Source: Betaproteobacteria bacterium (GTDB lineage Bacteria > Pseudomonadota > Gammaproteobacteria > Burkholderiales > Burkholderiaceae). Taken from it: 8,550 bases of DNA. This document shows, one piece after another, positions 1-5,958 of this stretch (positions are counted from its first letter, which is position 1; every line of letters begins with the position of its first letter). The stretch spans positions 1 to 8,550 of the forward strand of contig JABMMT010000260.1 of assembly GCA_013205155.1 (NCBI GenBank), given 5' to 3'. The position numbers were made by a program, and so were the translations under genes. A model generated the notes under the pieces. It searched no databases. It was given only the letters and a program-made list of their open reading frames with translations, and was not told where the DNA came from.

Positions 1-418
1 CCTGGAGTTCAAGAGGCATCTCCTGAAATTGTCTATTGGCACTAGAGCAAGCAAGACGTAAGTGATGGTAGATCGGATTAGGAACTAGAACACTTTCATC
101 TGTATTGGTGAGCTGCTGGACGGCTGTATACAGTCCAGAGACAACGCTGGGCAGAATGACAATCCAATCTAGATCTACTTGCCATTGGTATTGTTCTTGT
201 AGGTAGTCCGCGATCATCGCGTTCATTTGATCGGGACTGTGGGTGTAGCCATAAATTCCCTGCCGCACTCTATTGCTTAAGGCTTCAATCACACAAGGCG
301 GAGATTGAAAGTCCATATCAGCTACCCATAAAGGCAGCACCTTTTTACTATCAAATCTATCCCAGCGAATAGAATCCGTTGCTAGTCTATTTGTGGGGGT
401 ATCAAAATCAAATGCCAT
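1..418 (-). CDS. MalY/PatB-family PLP-dependent C-S lyase / aminotransferase, N-terminal part (cut by window edge)
   Basis: Only the first 139 codons are inside the window; the open frame runs off position 1, so the entry is partial by position and not broken. The protein starts MAFDFDTPTNRLATDSIRWD and carries hallmarks of the MalY/PatB branch of fold-type I PLP enzymes: LPLWVADMDFQSPP at residues 28-41, a GIYGYTHSP segment that follows it, PSVVSGL near residue 90 and PNPIYHH near residue 115. Family members are soluble cystathionine beta-lyase-like enzymes that split the C-S bond of cystathionine or cysteine conjugates, or act as aminotransferases. The lysine that binds PLP would lie outside the window. 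The ATG at 418 has a modest AAGG about 10 nt upstream. The gene follows folB in the same direction after 79 bp, but a hairpin with a T-run lies between them, so it may be a separate transcript. The family call is firm; substrate is unknown. Confidence 0.88.
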   Translation of the reverse strand, partial: MAFDFDTPTNRLATDSIRWDRFDSKKVLPLWVADMDFQSPPCVIEALSNRVRQGIYGYTHSPDQMNAMIADYLQEQYQWQVDLDWIVILPSVVSGLYTAVQQLTNTDESVLVPNPIYHHLRLACSSANRQFQEMPLELQ

Positions 419-446
419 CTTTAGCAAGCCTTAAATGAGATTGATT

Positions 447-472
447 AAAAAAGTTCGTCAATTTTATGACGA
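447..472 (-). terminator. Possible Rho-independent terminator after folB (or operator/-35 region of the C-S lyase gene)
   Basis: Read on the minus strand, TCGTCA, a six-base loop TAAAAT and TGACGA form a perfect 6-bp stem, followed two bases later by six T. It sits between the folB stop codon (498) and the next start (418), where a terminator would be expected. The stem is short. The right arm also creates TTGACG, a near-consensus -35 hexamer, and the loop TAAAAT resembles a -10, so the same bases might instead be a promoter or operator for the lyase gene. No well-placed partner hexamer was found for either reading. Confidence 0.45.
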
Positions 473-497
473 GGGTTTAAGTCTGCTTAGGGCTTAT

Positions 498-908
498 TTA
501 CGCTGAAAGCTTGGTAGTTCTCAATTCATCCAGGGTAGTTTGATCTACCAAGAGGCGAACTCCAAGCGAGCCAGTACCTTGTGAAACTGGCGACTTTCTC
601 AGGCTAATCTCTAGGGATTCAATTTCGGGGTATTTTGCACAAGCCTGAACTATTCGTGTCATTAATCTTTCTTGGGTTTCATAATGACCATCGCCAGCTA
701 GCCTTTCAATCTCGATCACTAGGGGATCGTAGTCAAATACATTCTCCATGAGATCTTCTGAAATGAAGACCAGTTTTGGGTCAATCCAAAGTGTTAAATC
801 TAAAAGATGTTGCTTAGGTATGACAGCCCCGGGCCCATAGGTCCCTATTTGTGTCTGAAGCTGAAGATCTTTTAAGTCAATACAAGCATTGGTTTTCATC
901 ATATTCAT
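498..908 (-). CDS. folB: FolB-like dihydroneopterin aldolase (divergent)
   Basis: This 136-aa protein has the length and layout of the FolB/FolX tunnel-fold family. FolB splits 7,8-dihydroneopterin into 6-hydroxymethyl-dihydropterin and glycolaldehyde in folate synthesis, in the cytosol. Visible matches are DLQLQTQIGTYG at residues 14-25, a DY pair at 59-60 in place of the usual dt.dY motif (Y60), a conserved Glu at 80 within TQERLM, and K105 in ISLRKSP, the place of the catalytic lysine. Aligning on the Gln at residue 33, the position of the active-site Glu (E22 in S. aureus, E21 in E. coli) appears to be A28. The protein may therefore be a specialised paralogue, an epimerase-like member, or a weak aldolase. 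Three Met codons lie at the start (908, 902, 899), none with a clear ribosome site; 908 is taken as the longest. It lies 17 bp after the FAD oxidoreductase gene, probably in one operon. Confidence 0.75.
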   Translation of the reverse strand: MNMMKTNACIDLKDLQLQTQIGTYGPGAVIPKQHLLDLTLWIDPKLVFISEDLMENVFDYDPLVIEIERLAGDGHYETQERLMTRIVQACAKYPEIESLEISLRKSPVSQGTGSLGVRLLVDQTTLDELRTTKLSA

Positions 909-925
909 AGGAATGTAGTTTACTT

Positions 926-1918
926 TTATTCATTTTTAATTTGGAGAGCTAATTGATAGCCACTTAACCACGCGCCCTCTACTCTACCGCCATGGAGCCA
1001 ATCCCCACAAAGTCCGAGTTTTAAGTGTTGATAAGCTCTAAAACCAGGTTTTGCATCTATAGATCCACTGGCATAGCGCCAGCGATGTAAAAAGATTTGG
1101 GCATTCTGACAATCTAAGCCTAGTCTTTTTGCGCACTCTAAAAGACGCTTTCCAGCTTCTTCTTTTTCAAGCTCAATCGATTGTTGGCTCCACTGGGGAT
1201 TAGCATGTATTGTCCAGGTTTCTAGACCTTGCCGAGCTGGTTTCGAATTATTTCTGCAAATCCACCCAATGATTTCATCATTAATGAAGGCGGCATCAAA
1301 GGGCATATTTAATTTTTCTGCAAAGGACGCTATTACCGTCCAGCAGCCCATCATCTTAAATTGAGCATCCGCCTTTTCAACGGACTTATCGACTAAATTT
1401 GAGAGGGTAAAAGTTTGTACTGCAGGTAGCGCCAATACCAGCCAATCAAACTGTTGGTTAATATTGCCAGATTCCAAGCTATGAATAACCCATTGACCAT
1501 CTTGGCGATCAATCTGATCAATAGTTTGATTAAAGTGCATCGGTAAGTTCTCAGCCAAATACTTACCTGGAGAATTCATGGCGGGAATGCCTACATAGCG
1601 CTTCTCAGTTGAAGCTCTTTCATGCCATTGCCCATTCTCAAAGACTTTTATATGTGGATGCCATGCTGCTGATATGCCAGCATTGATCCAGTTATTGAGC
1701 TCTTCAATAAATAGAGGATCCCTTGCGGTAAAGTATTGAGCACCATGATCGGCTGTCCAGTCCTTGCCATTGCGAGTACTCATTCGACCACTAGGTCCAC
1801 GACTTTTTTCAAACACTTGGACTTTAAAGCCTTGTGCTTGTAATTTGGTGGCACAACTAAGGCCTGATAAGCCTGCGCCAATAATGGCTATAGTCTTTTG
1901 AGGGCTAGAATGAGTCAT
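926..1918 (-). CDS. Renalase-like NAD(P)/FAD-dependent oxidoreductase (COG3380 type)
   Basis: The 330-aa product begins with a Rossmann FAD-binding motif, IIGAGLSGLSCA (GxGxxG at residues 14-19), ending in the ribose-binding acidic residue E37. A GPSGRMSTR segment follows at 41-49 and DHGAQYFT at 58-65. The C-terminus closes with LCGDWLHGGRVEGAWLSG (303-320), the second FAD contact typical of amine-oxidase-like flavoproteins. There is no signal peptide or membrane segment. This is the bacterial renalase-like group; some characterised bacterial renalases oxidise wrong isomers of NAD(P)H, but I cannot tell whether this one does. Its ATG overlaps the TGA of alkB as ATGA, so translation is probably coupled; there is no Shine-Dalgarno sequence of its own. 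folB follows 17 bp later. Genes of this family are often seen near photolyases, from memory, which fits the plus-strand block here. Fold call firm, reaction inferred. Confidence 0.85.
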   Translation of the reverse strand: MTHSSPQKTIAIIGAGLSGLSCATKLQAQGFKVQVFEKSRGPSGRMSTRNGKDWTADHGAQYFTARDPLFIEELNNWINAGISAAWHPHIKVFENGQWHERASTEKRYVGIPAMNSPGKYLAENLPMHFNQTIDQIDRQDGQWVIHSLESGNINQQFDWLVLALPAVQTFTLSNLVDKSVEKADAQFKMMGCWTVIASFAEKLNMPFDAAFINDEIIGWICRNNSKPARQGLETWTIHANPQWSQQSIELEKEEAGKRLLECAKRLGLDCQNAQIFLHRWRYASGSIDAKPGFRAYQHLKLGLCGDWLHGGRVEGAWLSGYQLALQIKNE

Positions 1919-2538
1919 TTTTTTAGAGTGATTTTTCTAAACGTCAAATTAATACGAGGATTAATCACTGTTTTTGTTTTCAGTAGAGTATGTTGCCAAA
2001 ACTGTTGAGTTGGGCTATGCATTATTAAGACGCTACCATTTTCTAAATAAAGAGGAATAGTCGTTTTATCTACTTTATGGCGAAAGGCAAACTTACGCTG
2101 TGCACCAAGACTAAGGGATGCAATTGGGGAGTTGGCATCGAGCTCTTTTTCGTCATCACTATGCCAACCCATGCCATCATTCCCATCATGATAGAAGTTG
2201 AGTAGACAGGAATTAAATTCAGATTGAGTAAGTTTCTCTAGTTGGGTCTTTATTGACAGAAGTTCTGGTGTCCATGCTTGCGGACTTTTTTTGACTCCAG
2301 AATAGGTATAGGTGCATTCTGGATCTCCAGTCCAAGCTACTTTGCGACGAGTTGTCACTAACTTCCCAAACATCATGACTTGGTCTGCCTCCCATCGAAG
2401 TGACTTCTGAAGCTGGTTAAATAGGCTAACACTCTCTTCTGCACACATAAATTCTGGAAGGTATTGAGCTGATCCATCGATGGGCAATAGATTTAGCCTG
2501 TATTGGCTCTTGATTCCAAATAAGGAGCTTTGATTCAT
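1915..2538 (-). CDS. alkB: AlkB-type 2-oxoglutarate/Fe(II) nucleic acid dealkylase
   Basis: The 207-aa protein matches the short AlkB homologues related to ALKBH2/3. These remove methyl groups from 1-methyladenine and 3-methylcytosine in DNA or RNA by oxidation, using Fe(II), O2 and 2-oxoglutarate. The iron ligands are visible: H126 and D128 in GWHSDDE and H183 in FWQHTLL. The 2-oxoglutarate-binding arginines are R195 and R201 in NPRINLTFR. The substrate-binding part carries NFYHDGNDGMGWHSD (114-128). The start at 2538 is the first ATG; the frame stays open for about 30 codons upstream but holds no ATG, and the bases just before the start are C-rich with no ribosome site, so initiation may be weak. 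A gap of 164 bp separates it from the LON-domain gene upstream, and its stop overlaps the next gene by 4 bp. Function as a direct-reversal enzyme is well supported; target (DNA or RNA) is not known. Confidence 0.9.
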   Translation of the reverse strand: MNQSSLFGIKSQYRLNLLPIDGSAQYLPEFMCAEESVSLFNQLQKSLRWEADQVMMFGKLVTTRRKVAWTGDPECTYTYSGVKKSPQAWTPELLSIKTQLEKLTQSEFNSCLLNFYHDGNDGMGWHSDDEKELDANSPIASLSLGAQRKFAFRHKVDKTTIPLYLENGSVLIMHSPTQQFWQHTLLKTKTVINPRINLTFRKITLKK

Positions 2539-2702
2539 CGGGGGCAGGGTGTAAGTGCTAAATAAATGAAAACTCCAGAATAGCTTGAATGGATATTTAT
2601 TTTGCGGCAGGATTACGTTTTGGACATCAAAATACTACAGGAGGTCCATCTCTCCCTACCGTTTCCCAAATCGTATTGCGAATGAGCGCATCCAGTATGG
2701 CT

Positions 2703-3347
2703 TTAATGCATCATGGGATTTCTTAAATCGTCATCTTCAATAATTTCCGTAATCAAATCAAGCCTGATTCTGGGATTGGTTTGTGCTAGCAAATGATTCT
2801 TTTGGGCTAATGAGATTGGTAAAAGCTCTGCAAGGCGGTTAGAGACCCAACCACAATCATCGACCTTATATGGTTTTTTAAACGGAGCATCACCTAAAAG
2901 ATTTTCACTTTGGATAACCGAAATGATTTCATCTAGTAATTTGGCTACTTTGTGATGCTCTTGAGGAATTGAGGTGAGAGGGTCATTATCTAAAAGCGTC
3001 ACCTCGCCAATCCAAAGTCCACTGGCTTCTTGTTTGCAATTCAGTAGCTTGAAGCGCTGCGTGCCAAACGACTTAGTCATGTAAAGAGCGGGCTGGATAG
3101 GGTCAAAGTCCTCAATTTGGGCCAGAGTACCAATATTAGAAAAGGATAGGGATAAATCCTCTTCACCGACATCTTGGTTTTTGATGATGCTCACAACACC
3201 AAATTCTGTCTTTTCTCGTAGACATTGCTTAATCATATCGAGATAGCGAGCCTCAAAAATCTTGAGAGCAATCACGCCATCTGGAAAGAGTACGGTGCCC
3301 AGTGGAAATAAGGGTATTTTGCGGTAGGAGAAGGTGGAATCAGTCAT
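2703..3347 (-). CDS. LON substrate-binding (N-terminal) domain protein, stand-alone
   Basis: The 214-aa protein has the LON N-terminal (PF02190-type) domain without the AAA+ ATPase or protease parts, like the COG2802 family. The opening IPLFPLGTVLFPDGVIALK (residues 11-29) followed by IFEARYLDMI (30-39) and FGVV (49-52) is diagnostic. The second, helical half (about 125-200) ends in PRIRLDLITEIIEDD. There is no signal peptide or membrane segment. In Lon proteases this domain recognises unfolded or damaged substrates; the stand-alone bacterial proteins have no established function, so a role as an adaptor or chaperone is inference. It is the first gene of the minus-strand block and diverges from the 48-aa gene across a 130-bp promoter region. 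The next gene, alkB, is 164 bp away, so the two may not share a transcript. No strong ribosome site precedes the ATG. Family call firm. Confidence 0.88.
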   Translation of the reverse strand: MTDSTFSYRKIPLFPLGTVLFPDGVIALKIFEARYLDMIKQCLREKTEFGVVSIIKNQDVGEEDLSLSFSNIGTLAQIEDFDPIQPALYMTKSFGTQRFKLLNCKQEASGLWIGEVTLLDNDPLTSIPQEHHKVAKLLDEIISVIQSENLLGDAPFKKPYKVDDCGWVSNRLAELLPISLAQKNHLLAQTNPRIRLDLITEIIEDDDLRNPMMH

Positions 3348-3477
3348 TCTTTTAATGTAATGGATTTATCCCATCTTTGCTGATCCCCAATAAGAGCTAA
3401 ATGCCCCCACTATTTTTTGAACTCAGCACCAAACCACGTTTACGTTTACATTTAATGATCAATACTAGGAGATACAA
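3348..3477. promoter_or_regulatory. Divergent intergenic region with tandem hexamer repeat
   Basis: This 130-bp region must hold the start signals for the minus-strand LON-domain gene and the plus-strand 48-aa gene. On the plus strand three hexamers stand head to tail at 3437-3454, CGTTTA, CGTTTA and CATTTA. Overlapping the last copy, TTTAAT (3451-3456) matches the -10 consensus at five of six positions, but I see no matching -35. If that -10 is used, the leader would be only about 15 nt and would hold the AGGAG ribosome site at 3467-3471. A TTGAAC at 3417-3422 is too far from that -10 to pair with it. No convincing promoter was found for the minus strand. Confidence 0.35.
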
Positions 3478-3624
3478 ATGATTCAAAAACTACGCATTAA
3501 GCTCGCCCGCTGGATTTTGGGTAAGCATTGCCCATGTTATCAAATGGGTTATCACAATATGGTCGACTTCCAACAAAGAAGTGCTGACCAGTTGGCAAAG
3601 GCCCAAGAGCGCAATAAGATTTAA
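3478..3624 (+). CDS. Small 48-aa basic protein with an HCPCY motif, function unknown
   Basis: An ATG at 3478 opens a frame of 48 codons to TAA at 3622. It is preceded by AGGAG at 3467-3471 with a 6-nt spacer, the best ribosome site in the window, which is the main reason to call it real. The protein starts MIQKLRIKLARWILGKH, a basic amphipathic or membrane-surface-like helix. It continues with CPCYQMGYHN (residues 18-27) and ends in a charged, helix-prone tail, DFQQRSADQLAKAQERNK. Two cysteines (C18, C20) in a CPC arrangement could bind a metal or form a redox pair; this is inference. I do not recognise the family. It diverges from the LON-domain gene and lies 254 bp ahead of the Rrf2 regulator, without a clear terminator after it. 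Confidence 0.72.
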   Translation: MIQKLRIKLARWILGKHCPCYQMGYHNMVDFQQRSADQLAKAQERNKI

Positions 3625-3878
3625 TAACTCCTCAGTTTTTCTGGGTGTTCAATATAGGTATGGGTGATTGGAAAAAGGGAGAAAATTGCGCTTTCACACC
3701 AGAGTAATGATGGCGCTAGCTATCAAATAGACAAGTAAGCGCAGTAAACGAAAGATCTAGAGATATTGAGATCTGAGGGCTTCAACCATGGGGTAAAAAG
3801 GGTTAATTAATGCGCTGCAGCACAAAGTTTAAATCAGTTTCATACTAGTCTCAATCTAACTTTTATACCGAAAACATT
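3625..3878. other. Intergenic region before the Rrf2 gene, with paired AGATCT sites
   Basis: These 254 bp hold no convincing gene. Two AGATCT palindromes at 3753-3758 and 3769-3774 lie 16 bp apart and together make an inverted repeat around AGAGATATTG; this could be an operator or a weak hairpin. Just before the Rrf2 start, TATACC at 3864-3869 is a poor -10 candidate, and no good -35 goes with it. No terminator with a T-run was seen after the 48-aa gene. Short frames on both strands (for example MGDWKKGENCAFTPE on the plus strand from 3659) look like chance. Confidence 0.3.
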
Positions 3879-4466
3879 ATGGAAGTAACTAAAGCAGTCA
3901 AGGTAGGACTGGACACTCTGGTTGATATTGCAAGTCATTCAACGAATGGTCAGTTTGTACCCGTACCGGAAATAGCCCAAAGGCTAGACATGTCGATTAG
4001 TCGCATTGAACTCTTATTGCGACCTTTGCGGGAATCAGGGCTAGTCATCGGGCTTAAAGGGCGAAATGGCGGCTATCAACTTTCAAAAGATCCTCGAGTT
4101 ATTACGATTAAAGACATTGTTTTGGCGATGAATAGAATTAAAAAGAGAAAAGTTGAAGTATCAGATATTGCAAAAGATCTCTATCAGTCATTAGAGGCTT
4201 ACATGATGAATTGTATTTCGAATGTTACTTTGGCTTCTGCTATCAAAGATTACATTCCGCGCTTTAGTGAAGTACAGGTTGCGCCTGAAAGAAAGCCATA
4301 TTTTGCAACAGAGCCAAAAGCTAAAACTCCGCAAGAAAAAAAACCTAAAGTAGAAAGCCAAAAAGTGGCCAATACCCCATTTAAAAAGGTTGAAGAATTC
4401 CCTCGCGGTCCAAACTCTATTTTTAGCTTTGCTGAATATCTCAATAAAAACTCACCAGCAAGCTAA
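3879..4466 (+). CDS. Rrf2-family transcriptional regulator with long K/P/E-rich C-terminal tail
   Basis: The first 130 residues form an Rrf2-type winged helix. A helix-turn-helix spans about 27-58 (VPVPEIAQRLDMSISRIELL), and the wing GLKGRNGGYQLSKDP (58-72) is followed by ITIKDIVLAMN, as in IscR, NsrR and RirA. Those regulators hold an Fe-S cluster through three cysteines after the DNA-binding part; here the only cysteine in the protein is C112, so a classical cluster cannot be built from one chain. After residue 135 comes a low-complexity tail rich in Lys, Pro and Glu, then a possible short motif, EFPRGPNSIFSFAEYLN (173-189). The 195-aa length is above the usual 130-165. There is no ribosome site before the ATG, so initiation may be leaderless or unusual. 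The next gene starts 18 bp after its stop, so it probably heads the repair operon and may regulate it or itself. Confidence 0.85.
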   Translation: MEVTKAVKVGLDTLVDIASHSTNGQFVPVPEIAQRLDMSISRIELLLRPLRESGLVIGLKGRNGGYQLSKDPRVITIKDIVLAMNRIKKRKVEVSDIAKDLYQSLEAYMMNCISNVTLASAIKDYIPRFSEVQVAPERKPYFATEPKAKTPQEKKPKVESQKVANTPFKKVEEFPRGPNSIFSFAEYLNKNSPAS

Positions 4467-4484
4467 TTTTTAAAGATACTTGGC

Positions 4485-5891
4485 ATGGACATGAAGCAGG
4501 CCTCATATCCTAATCTAGCCTTTGTTGATATTGAAACCACGGGGTCACATTTTGATCGTGACCGGATTACTGAGATTGGCATTAAGACGTTTGCTAATGG
4601 TGAAGTCAGTTTATGGGAAAGGTTAATCAACCCACAAACCTTTATTCCTCAAAACATCCAAAGACTGACTGGCATATCGCCAGAGATGGTTGAGAATCAG
4701 CCAAGCTTTGATGAAGTGGCGAAAGAGTTAAAGCAAGAGCTTGAGGGCAAAATATTCATTGCTCACAATGCTAGATTTGACTATGGCTTTATCAAGGCTT
4801 CTTTTAAGAGAATCGGGATTGACTTTAAGCCAAAAGTTTTATGTACCGTAAAGCTTTCAAGATTACTCTTCCCCAATCAGCCTCGCCATAATCTGGACAC
4901 CATTATTAACGCCCATCATCTGAAGGTTAGTGCCCGTCATCGCGCACTGGGTGATGCAGATTTATTATTGCAGTTTTGGCAAGTGTGTGAATCGAAGTTC
5001 GGGAAAGAAAAACTCAATGAGGTGATCAATCAACTCGTTGGCAATCCTAGTCTGCCGCCAAATATAGACAAGGAGATAATAGACTCAATTCCTGAAGGCC
5101 CTGGCTGCTATATCTTTTATGGAGAGAACAAGGCTCCACTGTATATCGGTAAAAGTATTTCTTTACGCAGTAGGGTCATGGGACACTTTCAAGGCGCCTT
5201 AACAAAGCGCAAAGAAATGAAGCTTTCTTTGCAAATTCGCGATATTGATTGGATCGAAACTAGCGGAGAGCTTGGCGCCCTGTTACTAGAATCTAGATTA
5301 ATTAAAGAGCGTATGCCTAGTATGAACATTAAACTTCGCCGATCGAAAGATCTTTGTGGCTGGAGTTTAGTAGAAAATGATGTTGGAGTACTTACTCCGG
5401 CGCTAGTAACACATTATCAACTGGCGCCTGGCTTACAAGATAACTTATATGGTTTGTTTTATAGCAAACGAGAGGCACACTCTTATTTAAAAGCAATAGC
5501 TAAAAAGCATCATCTTTGTGAAGCACTGCTTGGATTAGAGAAGAGGGTTGAAGGTAAATCTTGCTTTGGATATCAAGTAAAGCAATGTGGTGGCGCATGT
5601 CTGAATCTCACCCCGATTGCCTTGCATAACTTACAATTGAAAACAGTATTAGACCTTTTTAAGGTAAAGGTATGGCCTTATAACGGGCCTATCGCAATTA
5701 AAGAAGGTGGCGAGATGATCGTGATTGATAGATGGTGCTATCTTGGTACCGCCATCAATGAAGACGAACTATACGAATTGGCGGAAGCTGGAGAGGCTGA
5801 ATTTGATCTCGATATTTATAAAATATTGAAAAAGTCACTATCAGGACCTTATAAAAAACAGGTGATCGAGCTCCCGGTTTGCTCACTCTAA
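4485..5891 (+). CDS. DEDDh 3'-5' exonuclease fused to UvrC/Cho-like GIY-YIG endonuclease
   Basis: The 468-aa protein joins two nucleases. Residues about 9-170 form a DnaQ-type exonuclease: FVDIETTG gives D15 and E17, HNARFDYGF gives D99, and RHRALGDAD gives H152 and D157. Residues about 203-285 form a GIY-YIG domain like the N-terminus of UvrC and Cho, with GCYIFY, LYIGKSISLRSRV (Y220, R228) and the metal-binding Glu E269 in LLLESRLIKE. Downstream, C345, C360, C368 and C372 match the order, and for the last two steps the spacing, of the four cysteines that bind a [4Fe-4S] cluster in UvrC. There are no UvrB-binding, RNase H-like or HhH parts of full UvrC, so only a 3' type incision would be expected. 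Proteins with this layout are known in many bacteria and in mycobacteria (UvrC-like/Cho). Start at 4485 or the ATG at 4491; neither has a good ribosome site. It lies 18 bp after the Rrf2 gene. Domain calls firm, pathway inferred. Confidence 0.9.
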   Translation: MDMKQASYPNLAFVDIETTGSHFDRDRITEIGIKTFANGEVSLWERLINPQTFIPQNIQRLTGISPEMVENQPSFDEVAKELKQELEGKIFIAHNARFDYGFIKASFKRIGIDFKPKVLCTVKLSRLLFPNQPRHNLDTIINAHHLKVSARHRALGDADLLLQFWQVCESKFGKEKLNEVINQLVGNPSLPPNIDKEIIDSIPEGPGCYIFYGENKAPLYIGKSISLRSRVMGHFQGALTKRKEMKLSLQIRDIDWIETSGELGALLLESRLIKERMPSMNIKLRRSKDLCGWSLVENDVGVLTPALVTHYQLAPGLQDNLYGLFYSKREAHSYLKAIAKKHHLCEALLGLEKRVEGKSCFGYQVKQCGGACLNLTPIALHNLQLKTVLDLFKVKVWPYNGPIAIKEGGEMIVIDRWCYLGTAINEDELYELAEAGEAEFDLDIYKILKKSLSGPYKKQVIELPVCSL

Positions 5892-5958
5892 ACTTACAGA
5901 ATTTTTAGAAAAATTAGCATCAAGTACGAGTTTAGTAAATAAGTCATAAACTGACATA

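Noticed and set aside
126..135. CTGTATACAG palindrome resembling part of a LexA-type box.
   Set aside because: It lies inside the C-S lyase coding sequence, is shorter than an SOS box and is far from any start codon.
3628..3645. CTCAG-TTTTT-CTGGG hairpin after the 48-aa gene, considered as a terminator.
   Set aside because: Five-bp stem with a G-T pair and no T-run after it.
3694..3789. Minus-strand frame MVEALRSQYL, amber stop, then a 20-residue hydrophobic stretch (IFRLLRLLVYLIASAIITLV) to TGA.
   Set aside because: It would be a tiny membrane protein split by an in-frame TAG, with no ribosome site; most likely chance in an intergenic region.
5900..5915. AATTTTT-AG-AAAAATT inverted repeat after the nuclease gene.
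   Set aside because: The stem is all A/T with a two-base loop and would not make a stable terminator; the next gene is only 67 bp from the nuclease stop and likely co-transcribed.
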